Shown here in pieces: positions 7,491-16,134 of a DNA stretch of 64,000 nt. This DNA comes from Sphingomonas rosea. GTDB lineage: Bacteria > Pseudomonadota > Alphaproteobacteria > Sphingomonadales > Sphingomonadaceae. How positions within the stretch are numbered: position 1 is the first letter of the stretch; every line of letters begins with the position of its first letter. The notes under the pieces are model-generated. The model made no database searches, was not told the DNA's origin, and saw nothing but the letters and a program-made list of their open reading frames with translations. Both the position numbers and the translations under genes were made by a program. The stretch covers positions 2,518,501 to 2,582,500 of the forward strand of contig NZ_BAABBR010000001.1 in NCBI RefSeq assembly GCF_039538065.1, written 5' to 3'.

Positions 7491-8420
7491 ATGCGTTTGT
7501 GTGGCGTTGCCTCTTTGTCGGTTCTTGCACTCATGCTCGCGGCTTGTGGCGGCGGTGGCGCAGGCACCCCGGTCGCCTCGACCCCGCCCCCGCCCTCGAA
7601 CCCTACCTACACCTACAACAGCTTCGGTGCGCTGACGGGTGAGCAGACCATTCCGCTGTCCGGCGCAACGATGGTGCGGGCCGAGGGCAGCAATGTCCCG
7701 AGCGGATCGATTTCACTGCAGCCCGCGGAGAGTGGCGTACTCTCAATCACCTTCAATCCCGCCAGCGGTACCTACACCGTGCGCAACGCGACGCTCAGCC
7801 AGACCTTCGGCCCCGCCGATGCGAGCAGCGCGTACAGCAATGCCGCCTTTGCGGCCTATGAGAAGACCAACGGCAATGTCAGCGATTACCTAGCCGTCTA
7901 CCGTCCGAGCGGTGGCACCGGGAGCGACAAGCCGCTGCGCTACACGACCATTGTCAACTTTACGCGCCTGACCGAGACGGTCAGCGGCAATGGTTTCGTC
8001 GACAAGCAGCGCCAGGCCTTTTTGGGTGTTGGCGGCTTCGCCACTCAGCCCGGCGACATGCCTTCGACCGGTACGGCAACATTCACCGGCCCGGCGCGCG
8101 CGTATTATACGTTTGGCGCGGACTCCATCCTGAGTTCGGGCTTCATGCAACTCGTCGCGGACTTCGGGGCAAAGACGGTGCAGACGAGCCTCAATCTTGG
8201 CGGACCTGTCGTCAATCAGAGTCAGACCAATCTCGCCTTCACCGGCACCGGCACCTTGCAGGCCAACGGGACCTTGGGCGGGTCCCTTTCAGGATCAGGC
8301 TATAACGGGAGCTTCACCGGCCTGTTCACGGGCCCTGGCGCCGCCGAAGTCGGCTTCGGCTTCAGGCTAGCCGATCCGAACGGCGCGCAAATCGGCGGCG
8401 CGGCGGCTGGCGTTCGCTAG
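7491..8420 (+). CDS. Outer-membrane-type lipoprotein, TbpB-like barrel
   Basis: ATG at 7491 starts a lipoprotein signal with lipobox LAAC (about residues 15-18) followed by Gly-rich and Pro-rich linkers. The rest is beta-rich and ends with a GSFTGLFTGPGAAEVGFGFRL segment, the F.G.FyGP.A.E.G pattern of the transferrin-binding-protein-like beta-barrel domain widespread in proteobacterial lipoproteins. It probably sits on the cell surface or the inner leaflet of the outer membrane; the ligand is unknown. The frame is open from 7422, but the signal peptide fixes the start. Composition is slightly lower in GC than neighbours. Confidence 0.78.
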   Translation: MRLCGVASLSVLALMLAACGGGGAGTPVASTPPPPSNPTYTYNSFGALTGEQTIPLSGATMVRAEGSNVPSGSISLQPAESGVLSITFNPASGTYTVRNATLSQTFGPADASSAYSNAAFAAYEKTNGNVSDYLAVYRPSGGTGSDKPLRYTTIVNFTRLTETVSGNGFVDKQRQAFLGVGGFATQPGDMPSTGTATFTGPARAYYTFGADSILSSGFMQLVADFGAKTVQTSLNLGGPVVNQSQTNLAFTGTGTLQANGTLGGSLSGSGYNGSFTGLFTGPGAAEVGFGFRLADPNGAQIGGAAAGVR

Positions 8421-8447
8421 CCCGCGCCGGGCTGCATCCCTGACGCC

Positions 8448-8750
8448 CTAGCGCTTGCGCACGAACTCCGCGCGCAGGACCAGGCCGCGGATGCCGTCGA
8501 ACTTGCAGTCGATCTCCTGCGGGTCGCCGGTCAGGCGGATCGACTTGATCAGCGTCCCGCGCTTGAGGGTCTGGCCCGCGCCCTTGACGTCGAGGTCCTT
8601 GATCAGCGTCACCTGGTCGCCGTCGGCGAGGAGGTTGCCGACCGAATCGCGCACCTCCACCGCCGCGGCGGCGCGCTGGCGCTCGGCGAGCTCGGCCGCC
8701 GGCAGCCACTCGCCGCCTTCCTCGTCATAGACGTAATCGTCGTCGGCCAT
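8448..8750 (-). CDS. PhnA/YjdM-like domain protein
   Basis: A 100-residue protein matching the C-terminal domain of PhnA (YjdM): VRDSVGNLLADGDQVTLIKD, then DVKGAGQTLKRGTLIKSIRL, then IDCKFDGIRGLVLRAEFVRKR. The N-terminal zinc ribbon of full PhnA is replaced by a short acidic, Tyr-containing leader (MADDDYVYDEEG). Despite the historic name it has no proven role in phosphonate use. It starts 4 bases after the stop of the DUF2167 gene upstream, so the two form an operon. Confidence 0.82.
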   Translation of the reverse strand: MADDDYVYDEEGGEWLPAAELAERQRAAAAVEVRDSVGNLLADGDQVTLIKDLDVKGAGQTLKRGTLIKSIRLTGDPQEIDCKFDGIRGLVLRAEFVRKR

Positions 8751-8754
8751 GCGC

Positions 8755-9687
8755 TCAGTCCTGCAGCTGACCGTCGGCGTCGTCGCCCTTGCCGAAGCGG
8801 CCCTTGAGCCAGCGCCATGCACCGCCGAAGGCCACTGCGACCAGCACCGCGAACTTCTTGCCGAAGGCGAGCAGGATGCCGATCAGCCCGACCTTCTTGG
8901 CCGCCGCCAGCCCCGCGCCCGCCGCGACCAGCCCGGCAAGGCCATATTCGGCCTCGGCGTCGGTGCCCGGCACGAAGTCGGCGTAGCGCGCGCCCGCATC
9001 GAACTGGACGGTCTGCCCGAGGTCGCCCGCCGCAGCCTTGACCACCGGCAGGCGGCTCATCCCGTCGACCATGTTGAGGCTGAGGACGCCGGTGCGGCCC
9101 AGCGAGCGGACGTCGTAGTTGAGGCTGTGCTCGGGCTCGCCCTCGGCGGCGAGGTCGCGCGCCCAGACCAGCACCTTGCGGTTGGCATCGTAGGTCGGCG
9201 CCTGCGCCCAGCCGGCGAGGTGCATCCTGCCGTAGCCGGCCTTCACGCGCTCCTCATTGGCGTTCTCGGTCGCTTCCTGCATGTCCTTCAAAACGGCGGC
9301 ATAATCCTGCGAGGCGGCATCCTTGTCGGTGATATGGCCGGTGTCCTCGAAGGTGACCACCGCGCCCCAGCTGTTCGAGAAGTCCCCGCCGGCGGGAAAC
9401 ACCATGCCGAGCACGCCGTCGGCGGCGTCCGCCGGATTGCCCCACGCATCGACCAGCACGCGGCGCGAATCCTCGGGACCGTAGAAGACATAGCCCTGGC
9501 CCAGGTTCAGCCTGGCCTTGGCTTCGGGCAGCGCGATGACGCCCGTCCGCGGATGAAGCGAGGCCTTGAACTCGGCTACCGCCTTCTGCTGCTCCTGCGG
9601 CGAGGGCGGTGCCTCGCCCTTGGCGAGCGCGGGCGCGGCAAGTGACAACAGGGCAGCCGACAGCAGCAGCCGATACGCATTGGTCAT
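8755..9687 (-). CDS. DUF2167 membrane protein
   Basis: A 310-residue exported membrane protein. The signal peptide is MTNAYRLLLSAALLSLAAPALA. The large periplasmic part contains the family hallmarks GYVFYGPEDS, GMVFPAG and WGAVVTFEDTGHI. The C-terminus has one or two membrane helices (LVAAGAGLAA, IGILLAFGKKFAVLVAVAFG) and a charged tail. Function of the family is not established. ATG at 9687 is chosen because the signal peptide begins there, although the frame is open to 9810. It is divergent from the TIR gene and followed by the PhnA-like gene. Confidence 0.85.
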   Translation of the reverse strand: MTNAYRLLLSAALLSLAAPALAKGEAPPSPQEQQKAVAEFKASLHPRTGVIALPEAKARLNLGQGYVFYGPEDSRRVLVDAWGNPADAADGVLGMVFPAGGDFSNSWGAVVTFEDTGHITDKDAASQDYAAVLKDMQEATENANEERVKAGYGRMHLAGWAQAPTYDANRKVLVWARDLAAEGEPEHSLNYDVRSLGRTGVLSLNMVDGMSRLPVVKAAAGDLGQTVQFDAGARYADFVPGTDAEAEYGLAGLVAAGAGLAAAKKVGLIGILLAFGKKFAVLVAVAFGGAWRWLKGRFGKGDDADGQLQD

Positions 9688-9863
9688 GGTTCGAAAAATC
9701 CCCCCGGATGAAGCGCCGAGCCTACAGCGACGGGACCGGCGCGCAAGCCGCTTCGACTTTCGGCATGTCTCAAGGCGCAGGAAGCGCTGATTTGCGGGCA
9801 TCATTGCCAACTGCCCCCCCTTCCCGCACAGTGCCGCAAGAAGCCGTCCGCAGGGGGCGCCCG

Positions 9864-11762
9864 GTGACCGACGTGTTCGTGTCCTACAAGGCTGAAGACC
9901 GGCGCCGCGTCGCGCCGCTCGTCGATGCGCTCGAAGCGGGGGGCCTGTCGGTCTGGTGGGATGCGCGGATCGGCGCCGGGACCGGCTGGCGCAAGGAGAT
10001 CAGCGACGCGCTCGACGCCGCGCGCTGCGTGATCGTCGTCTGGTCCAAGCGCTCGATCGGCGAGAAAGGCGGCTTCGTCCATGACGAGGCGACCCGCGCA
10101 CTCCGCCGCCACGTCTATCTTCCTGTCCGGATCGACCGGGTCGAGCCGCCCCTCGGCTTCGGCGAGGTGCAGGCGCTGTCGCTGGTCGGATGGAAGGGCG
10201 ACCCCGCCGACCACCGCATCACCACGCTGCGCGACGAGGTGGCCGCGATCATGGCCGGCAAGCATGTCGGCCGGACAGGCGCGATCGAGGAGCGCGGAAT
10301 CGACCGGCGGCAATGGCTGACCGGAGCGGCAGGTGTGGCCGCGCTCGGGCTTGCCGGGGTGGGCGCATGGCAGTGGCTGCGTCCGGTCGCCACCGCGCGG
10401 ACCAACAGCATCGCCGTCATGCCCTTCCGCAACCTCGATCCGGCCGAAGGCTTCTTCAGCGACGGGCTGGCGGAGGAGTTGCGCTCGGTCCTCAGCAGCA
10501 ATCCGATGCTCGAGGTCGCGGCGCAGACGAGCTCGGAGAGCTTTCGCGACGACCCACCCGACGCCAAGACGATCGCCCGCCGGCTGCAGGTCGCCTATCT
10601 CCTTGAAGGCAGCGTCCGCCGCGCCGGCCAGACGCTGCGGATCGACGCGCGGGTGATCGACGGGACGACCGGTTTCGACAGCTGGGCGCAGAGCTTCGAC
10701 CGGGTCGCCGCCGACGTCCTCGCGGTCCAGGCCGAGATCGCTTCGCTGGTGACCGACTCGCTGCTGGCCGGCATGTTCAAGCGCTCGCCCGAACTGGCGC
10801 GGATCGGCGGGACCAGCGACCCGGCCGCGTTCGAGGATTACCTCAAGGGGATGGCGCTCTACCGCCAGGCAGGCGGCGCCGAGGGCGACCGCGCCGCCCT
10901 CGCCCGCTTCGACGCCGCCCTGGCCCGCGACCGCAATTACGCCGCCGCGCATGCCGCCCGCTCCCGCGTCCTCACCGCGACCGCCAACAATGGCGCCAAG
11001 GCGGGCGCGCGCGAGGCCCTCTACACGCAGGCCCGCACGGGAGCCGCCCGCGCGGTCGCCATTGCGCCCGACATGGCCGAGGGGCATGGCGCGCTCGGCT
11101 TCGCCATCATCAACGGCGACCTCGACGCCAAGGCCGCCGAGCAGCCCTACCAGCGCAGCTTCGAACTGGGCTTCGGCAATGCCGACATCCTCTCGGCCTA
11201 TGCGGTGTTCGCCGGGCGAACCGGGCGGTTCGAAGATGGCCGCAAGGCGGTTCGCCGGGCGCAGCGGCTCGATCCGCTGAACGCCACCGTATTCCGCAAC
11301 GCCGGCCTGCTCGAGTTCGCGGCGGGCGACTATGAGGCGGCGCTCCCGCCGCTTCGCACCGCGCTCGACCTGCGACCCAAGGGCAGCATCATCCGCTCGC
11401 TCCTCGGCGACGTCGCGCTGATGCAGGGCGATGCCGAGGCCGCCGCAGGCTATTTCGCCGCCGAGCCCGACGACGTGTCGAGGCTGCGCGGGCTCGCCAT
11501 GGCCGAGCACAAGCGCGGACGGGCGGCCGAGGCTAGGGCCGCGATGGCCGAGCTCGTCGCCGACCACGGCCCCGAGAGCCATTACCAGCAGGCGCAGGTG
11601 CTCGCCTTCTGGGGCGCGGTCGGGCCAGCGCTCGACCAGCTCGACCAGGCCCTCGCGGCGCGCGACGCCGGGCTCGTCCGGCTTCGCAACGACCCCTTTC
11701 TCAACCCCTGCCGCGCCGATCCCCGGTTCGCGGCACTGTCCCGGCGGCTCGGCTTCTCGTGA
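9864..11762 (+). CDS. TIR-TM-TolB-like-TPR signalling protein
   Basis: A 632-residue protein. Residues 1-135 are a TIR domain (VFVSYKAEDRRRVAPLVDAL; then CVIVVWSKRSI). Glu at about 75 in FVHDEATRAL lies where bacterial TIR NADases place their catalytic glutamate. One membrane segment follows at about 152-172. Residues 180-300 resemble the TolB/FlgO-like domain often found in CadC- and cyclase-like regulators (SIAVMPFRNL, GFFSDGLAEELRSVLS). Residues 320-625 are tetratricopeptide-like repeats. Topology would put TIR in the cytoplasm and TPRs outside. GTG at 9864 follows GGGGG at good distance; the frame is open further upstream without support. The next gene begins 32 bases later. An NADase effector or a sensory adaptor are both possible. 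Confidence 0.78.
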   Translation: MTDVFVSYKAEDRRRVAPLVDALEAGGLSVWWDARIGAGTGWRKEISDALDAARCVIVVWSKRSIGEKGGFVHDEATRALRRHVYLPVRIDRVEPPLGFGEVQALSLVGWKGDPADHRITTLRDEVAAIMAGKHVGRTGAIEERGIDRRQWLTGAAGVAALGLAGVGAWQWLRPVATARTNSIAVMPFRNLDPAEGFFSDGLAEELRSVLSSNPMLEVAAQTSSESFRDDPPDAKTIARRLQVAYLLEGSVRRAGQTLRIDARVIDGTTGFDSWAQSFDRVAADVLAVQAEIASLVTDSLLAGMFKRSPELARIGGTSDPAAFEDYLKGMALYRQAGGAEGDRAALARFDAALARDRNYAAAHAARSRVLTATANNGAKAGAREALYTQARTGAARAVAIAPDMAEGHGALGFAIINGDLDAKAAEQPYQRSFELGFGNADILSAYAVFAGRTGRFEDGRKAVRRAQRLDPLNATVFRNAGLLEFAAGDYEAALPPLRTALDLRPKGSIIRSLLGDVALMQGDAEAAAGYFAAEPDDVSRLRGLAMAEHKRGRAAEARAAMAELVADHGPESHYQQAQVLAFWGAVGPALDQLDQALAARDAGLVRLRNDPFLNPCRADPRFAALSRRLGFS

Positions 11763-11794
11763 GACCGCCTTTGCCTTGTCCGAAGGAGATGCGT

Positions 11795-12121
11795 GTGACT
11801 GGAACACCGAAGACCGCCCTAGCCGCCGCCTTGCTGCTGACCGCCGCGCTCGGGGCGTGCGGCAAGACCGCCAAGGAAGCGGCGAGCGACGATGCCAACC
11901 AAGCCGCCGCGCAGGCTGCAGCCAATCAGCCGGTTCCGGCCAACCAGGTGATGGGCAATGGCGCCGACCAGCGCACCAACCCGGACGATCGGACCAACCC
12001 GGACGATCGGACCAACCCCGACGATCGGACCAACCCCGACGATCGCACGAACCCGGATGACCGGACCAATCCGGATGACCGCAGTTCCGCGGACATGCGG
12101 ACCAATCCCGACGACCGTTGA
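11795..12121 (+). CDS. Lipoprotein with TNPDDR repeats
   Basis: A 108-residue lipoprotein. The signal is TALAAALLLTAALGACG with lipobox cysteine at about residue 21. An Ala/Gln/Asn-rich linker follows, then a hexapeptide R-T-N-P-D-D repeated six times, one divergent unit (RSSADM) and a final unit. GTG at 11795 is preferred to ATG at 11789, because GGAG at 11785-11788 abuts the ATG but is 6 bases from the GTG. Asp and Asn dominate the repeat, so metal binding or cell-wall interaction is imaginable but unproven. Its stop overlaps the protease start (TGATG). Confidence 0.68.
   Translation: MTGTPKTALAAALLLTAALGACGKTAKEAASDDANQAAAQAAANQPVPANQVMGNGADQRTNPDDRTNPDDRTNPDDRTNPDDRTNPDDRTNPDDRSSADMRTNPDDR
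11972..12118 (+). repeat. 18-bp coding tandem repeat
   Basis: Eight consecutive 18-base units encode R-T-N-P-D-D. Units 1-4 are nearly identical at DNA level, differing mainly at a proline third base (ccg/ccc); units 5, 6 and 8 carry synonymous changes; unit 7 is degenerate. Neighbouring units are thus the most alike, as expected from recent slippage, with selection keeping the peptide. Confidence 0.9.
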
Positions 12122-13524
12122 TGCGTGCGCCATGCTGGCCGGCGGCGGCCGGCCTCGGGCTGGCGCTGCTACTGGCGGCGCCCGCCGCGGCTCAGTCCGA
12201 CGACCGCGTCGGTGCCGAGCTGGAGGCCGCCGAGCAGCCGCAATGGGCCGCCTGGTGGGCGAGCATGACTCCCGCCGAGCAGGGTCGGATGCGCCTCCTC
12301 ACCGACGGGCTCGGCGAGGGCCGGCGCGGCTTCGTCGTCGCCGCCTTCCTCGCCGCGCCCGAGGACACCCGCCGCCGCTTCACCGCGCTGCTGGCGCGGC
12401 TTGACGACGCCGAAGTCGAGAAGCTCGCCGGCCGGTTCGGGCGCTATCCCGCCGAGTTCGTCGAAGGGCTTGCGACCTACATCTCGAAGGTCGGCACCGA
12501 CCGCGCCTATCACGACCTGTTCGTCCGGGCCCGCTACACGACGACTCCCGAAGACCAAGCCGACGCCCCCGCCGAGGCCGCGTGGAAGACCTTCGAATAT
12601 GTCTGGGATCCGCCCGAGCAGGTCACGCGCGCGAGAATCGCGGAAAACGACATGGCGCCGTTCCAGGTGCAGATCTTCAAGGCAGGGGTGAGCGCGGCGC
12701 CCCTGTCGCCGCTCGAGCTTCGGCGCGAGTTCGACAATTACGGCCAGGCGCTTCTCCCCTACCAGCGTACGCATCATTGCGGCGGCGCGCTCATCGCCCC
12801 GCGGCTGGTCCTGACCGCCGCGCATTGCGTCAAGGATCCGCCGCCGGGGCCCTTCCTCCAGACCCGACGGGTGCGCACGGGGACCCAGGATATTCGCTAT
12901 GGCGGCACGACCTGGCGGATCGCCGCCGCGGTCCGGCACGGCGGCTACGACAGCAACCAGCGCAACGACATCGCGCTCCTCGTCCTCGAGCCCGATGCCG
13001 AGACCAGCCTCGCCGCCAACGGTTCGGCGCGGGTCATTCGCATGCCCCGGCGGGGCGACGCCCCGATCGGGCCGGCCGAGCCGCTGACGGTGTTCGGCTG
13101 GGGCAACACCACCGAGACCGCGATCGGCGCCAAGTTCCGCAATCGCTACGGCGCGGCCAAGATGGCGACCCCGATCCTGCAGGAAGCCAATCTGGTGATG
13201 AAGCCCGCCGCCGCGTGCAACGGCAATGCCGCCTTTGCCGGGGCGAGCCAGGTCGGCCGCGGCCAGCTGTGCGCTTACGGCGAGGGCGGGGTCGATGCCT
13301 GCCAGGGCGACAGCGGCGGCTCGCTGATCCGGACGCTGCCGGGCGGCGAGAAGGTGCTGGTCGGCCTCGTCTCGTTCGGGCGCGGCTGCGGTCTTCCCGG
13401 CGTGCCCGGCGTCTATACCGACGTCAGCGCCTACGCGGGCTGGATCGCGCAGGCGCGTAAGGCCGCGAAGCCGGGCCAGCTCACCGACTGGCCGCCACGA
13501 CCGGTGCCCGTGTCTGCGCGCTGA
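12121..13524 (+). CDS. Secreted trypsin-like serine protease with long N-terminal region
   Basis: A 467-residue S1-family protease. A signal peptide ends near AAPAAAQ. Residues 28-190 form a helical, charged region of unknown type. The protease domain runs from about 190 to 450: His 235 in LTAAHC, Asp 283 in NDIALLVL, Ser 398 in GDSGGSL. Asp 392, six residues before the serine, sits at the S1-pocket position and predicts cleavage after Arg or Lys. Paired cysteines suit the periplasm or exterior. ATG at 12121 overlaps the stop of the repeat lipoprotein gene, so translation is probably coupled. The N-terminal region may be a propeptide. Confidence 0.9.
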   Translation: MRAPCWPAAAGLGLALLLAAPAAAQSDDRVGAELEAAEQPQWAAWWASMTPAEQGRMRLLTDGLGEGRRGFVVAAFLAAPEDTRRRFTALLARLDDAEVEKLAGRFGRYPAEFVEGLATYISKVGTDRAYHDLFVRARYTTTPEDQADAPAEAAWKTFEYVWDPPEQVTRARIAENDMAPFQVQIFKAGVSAAPLSPLELRREFDNYGQALLPYQRTHHCGGALIAPRLVLTAAHCVKDPPPGPFLQTRRVRTGTQDIRYGGTTWRIAAAVRHGGYDSNQRNDIALLVLEPDAETSLAANGSARVIRMPRRGDAPIGPAEPLTVFGWGNTTETAIGAKFRNRYGAAKMATPILQEANLVMKPAAACNGNAAFAGASQVGRGQLCAYGEGGVDACQGDSGGSLIRTLPGGEKVLVGLVSFGRGCGLPGVPGVYTDVSAYAGWIAQARKAAKPGQLTDWPPRPVPVSAR

Positions 13525-13601
13525 GCGGGCTTGCAAGGCGGGCCGGCTTCTTCCACCTGAACGGCGTCGCATTCTCATGTGCGCGTTCTGGAGGACCAAT
13601 C

Positions 13602-14057
13602 ATGCCGGCAGCTTCGATCGACACCATCAAGTCCAAGGTCGGCGAGGCGCTCGGGGTCTCCGACTGGATCGAGGTGACGCAGGACCGGATCAACGTCTTT
13701 GCCGACGCGACCGAGGACCACCAGTTCATCCACGTCGACGAGGCGCTGGCCAAGCAGACCCCGTTCGGCGGCACCATCGCCCACGGCCTCCTCTCGCTGT
13801 CGCTGCTCTCGCGCATGGCGGCCGACGTGATGCTCGTTCCCGAGACGACGAGGATGGGCGTGAATTACGGCTTCGAGCGGGTCCGCTTCCTCTCCCCCGT
13901 TCGCGCCGGCAAGCGGGTGCGCGGCCGCTTCACCCTCGTCTCGTTCGAGGAGAAGCGCCCCGGTCAATATCAGTTCGCGCACGACGTCACGGTCGAGATC
14001 GAGGGCGAGGAAAAGCCCGCGCTCAACGCCATCTGGATCGGGCAGGTCTTCGCTTGA
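13602..14057 (+). CDS. MaoC-family (R)-hydratase
   Basis: A 151-residue hot-dog-fold protein. The hydratase signature is clear: [18 protein letters not shown] with catalytic Asp and His, then [17 protein letters not shown]. It likely hydrates or dehydrates (R)-3-hydroxyacyl-CoA. The length suits the NodN/MaoC single-domain type. A thiolase gene follows after 49 bases on the same strand, so the pair fits fatty-acid beta-oxidation or polyhydroxyalkanoate supply. Confidence 0.88.
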   Translation: MPAASIDTIKSKVGEALGVSDWIEVTQDRINVFADATEDHQFIHVDEALAKQTPFGGTIAHGLLSLSLLSRMAADVMLVPETTRMGVNYGFERVRFLSPVRAGKRVRGRFTLVSFEEKRPGQYQFAHDVTVEIEGEEKPALNAIWIGQVFA

Positions 14058-14106
14058 TCCGTTCGCCCCGCTAAGGCCCTTACAGACTCACGCTTCAGGA
14101 GCCCTC

Positions 14107-15294
14107 ATGACCACCACCGTTCGCGACGCCGTCATCGTCTCCACCGCCCGCACGCCGATCGGCCGGGCCTATCGCGGCGCGTTCAACGCGACCCCCTCGC
14201 CGACGCTCACCGCCCACGCCATCCGCGCCGCGGTCGAGCGTGCCGGCGTGAGCCCGGACGAGATCGAGGATTGCGTCATCGGCGCCGCGCTCCAGCAGGG
14301 GGTCCAGACCACCATCGGCCGCACCGCCGCACTTCGCGCCGGATTGGGCGTCCGGGTCGCCGGCATGAGCATCGACCGCCAGTGCGCCTCGGGCCTCATG
14401 GCGATCGCCACCGCCGCCAAGCAGGTGATCGTCGATCGCATGGACGTCTGCGTCGCCGGCGGCGTCGAGAGCATCAGCCTCGTCCAGACCCCCGAGATGC
14501 GCCTCGGCTCGGACCCCGAGCTCCTCGCGATGCACAATGCGGTCTACATGCCGATGATCCAGACCGCCGAAGTGGTCGGCAAGCGCTATTCGGTCAGCCG
14601 CGAGCGCTGCGACGAATATGCGCTCCGCTCGCAGCAGCGCACCGCGCAGGCGCAGGCCAGTGGGCTGTTCGACAACGAGATCGTCCCCGTCACCGCGCGC
14701 ATGGCGGTCAAGAACAAGGAGACGGGCGAAACCTCGATGCAGGAGGTGACCCTCGCCAAGGACGAGGGCAACCGCCCGCAGACCACGCTCGAGGATCTCG
14801 CCAAGCTGCAGCCGGTGATGGGCCCCGACAACATCATCACCGCCGGCAATGCCTCGCAGCTTTCGGACGGCGCCTCGGCCTGCGTGGTGATGGAATCGAG
14901 CCTGGCGGAAAAGAAGGGCCTCGAGCCGCTCGGCCGCTATGTCGGCATGGCGGTCGCGGGCACCGAGCCCGACGAGATGGGCATCGGCCCGGTCTACGCG
15001 GTGCCGAAGCTGCTCAACCGCTTCGGCCTCAAGGTCGAGGACATCGGCCTGTGGGAGCTGAACGAGGCGTTCGCGGTGCAGGTGCTCTACTGCCAGGACA
15101 AGCTCGGCATTCCCGACGAGCTCCTCAACGTCAACGGCGGCGCGATCTCGATCGGCCACCCCTATGGCATGAGCGGTGCGCGCCTCACCGGCCACGCGCT
15201 GCTCGAAGGCAAGCGCCGCGGCGCCAAGTACGTCGTCGTCACCATGTGTGTCGGCGGCGGCATGGGCGCAGCGGGCCTGTTCGAGGTCTTCTGA
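14107..15294 (+). CDS. Acetyl-CoA acyltransferase (thiolase)
   Basis: A 395-residue thiolase with all three signatures: the nucleophile Cys in [12 protein letters not shown], the [13 protein letters not shown] histidine loop, and the C-terminal Cys in [13 protein letters not shown]. It cleaves 3-ketoacyl-CoA with CoA, the last step of beta-oxidation, or runs in reverse. ATG follows CAGGAG. It converges with the DUF2807 gene, 4 bases apart. Confidence 0.93.
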   Translation: MTTTVRDAVIVSTARTPIGRAYRGAFNATPSPTLTAHAIRAAVERAGVSPDEIEDCVIGAALQQGVQTTIGRTAALRAGLGVRVAGMSIDRQCASGLMAIATAAKQVIVDRMDVCVAGGVESISLVQTPEMRLGSDPELLAMHNAVYMPMIQTAEVVGKRYSVSRERCDEYALRSQQRTAQAQASGLFDNEIVPVTARMAVKNKETGETSMQEVTLAKDEGNRPQTTLEDLAKLQPVMGPDNIITAGNASQLSDGASACVVMESSLAEKKGLEPLGRYVGMAVAGTEPDEMGIGPVYAVPKLLNRFGLKVEDIGLWELNEAFAVQVLYCQDKLGIPDELLNVNGGAISIGHPYGMSGARLTGHALLEGKRRGAKYVVVTMCVGGGMGAAGLFEVF

Positions 15295-15298
15295 GGGA

Positions 15299-16012
15299 CT
15301 AGCGCCGCGCGACGATCGAGCCGCTGCCGTAGCGGCGCTGCTGGACCGCCGCGCGGCCCGCATAATTGATGCTTCCCGAGCCGTAGACCGCGGCGTCGAG
15401 GTTCTGCTCGGCCCGGACGTCGGCATTGCCGCTGCCATGGACCGTCACTTCGGCGCGGGCGGCGGCGAGACCGGCGACGTCGGCATTGCCCGATCCGTTG
15501 ACGCCAAGCCGCAATTCGCCGGTTCGGCCGGTGGCGCGGATGTTGCCCGAGCCCGTCAGGGTCAGCGCCAGCCGCGGGCTATCGATACCCGTTATGGTGG
15601 CATTGCCGCTACCGGTCGACTGATAGGCGTCGAGCGCGGGGACGGTGATCGCCACCCGGATCGGCGTGCGCGACCGGAAGGAACCGCGGCTCGCGATCCG
15701 CAGCGTTCCCCCGCGCACCTCGGTGGTGACGAGCGGCAGGATGTTGTCGTCGGCGGTGACGACCACCGACGCGCGCGGCCCGATCTGCACCGTGACGTTC
15801 TCGGCGCCCAGCGTCTCGATCCGGCGGAACGGGGCGACGGCGCGGGCCTGCTGCATCAGGCGCCCGCTACCGCTCACCATCGGCGCATTGGTGCGATGGA
15901 CGACGTTCCAGCCCTCGGCATGCGCCGGCGTTGCAGGAACGAGCGCGGCGCCAAGCGGCAGGGTCGCGCTGACGAGGCTGGCGAGAATGATCACGATACG
16001 GGGGCGGGTCAC
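15299..16012 (-). CDS. Secreted DUF2807 (head GIN domain) protein
   Basis: A 237-residue exported protein. The signal peptide ends at about AHA (residue 32). The body is a right-handed beta-helix-like array of GSGN turns (TGSGNATITG, TGSGNIRATG, NGSGNADVAG, HGSGNADVRA, YGSGSINYAG), as in head-GIN/DUF2807 proteins. These are envelope proteins, sometimes adhesin-like, of unknown function. A perfect 22-bp palindrome lies 23-44 bases upstream of the start. Confidence 0.87.
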   Translation of the reverse strand: MTRPRIVIILASLVSATLPLGAALVPATPAHAEGWNVVHRTNAPMVSGSGRLMQQARAVAPFRRIETLGAENVTVQIGPRASVVVTADDNILPLVTTEVRGGTLRIASRGSFRSRTPIRVAITVPALDAYQSTGSGNATITGIDSPRLALTLTGSGNIRATGRTGELRLGVNGSGNADVAGLAAARAEVTVHGSGNADVRAEQNLDAAVYGSGSINYAGRAAVQQRRYGSGSIVARR

Positions 16013-16034
16013 GGCGTCTCTCCTGATTGATGCG

Positions 16035-16056
16035 ACATTTGTAGCGCTACAAATGT
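16035..16056. promoter_or_regulatory. Perfect 22-bp palindrome, candidate operator of the DUF2807 gene
   Basis: Arms ACATTTGTAGC and GCTACAAATGT are exact reverse complements with no spacer. The right arm plus the next base gives TACAAATGTA, the TACA-N2-TGTA dyad of BlaI/MecI-type repressors. The centre TGTAGCGCTACA also resembles LacI-family operators with a central CG. It sits where a promoter for the minus-strand gene should be. Confidence 0.7.
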
Positions 16057-16134
16057 AAAGCTTCCAAGCCGGACTTCGACGAATGGCGGGGATCGTCGAC
16101 GAACGACGGTGAAGCGGTGACGATGCTCTCGACG

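Noticed and set aside
9801..11807. 668-codon open frame on the minus strand opposite the TIR-TPR gene
   Set aside because: It mirrors a real gene in GC-rich DNA, has Arg/Gly/Ala-rich low-complexity composition and no domain. The plus strand has clear TIR and TPR homology.
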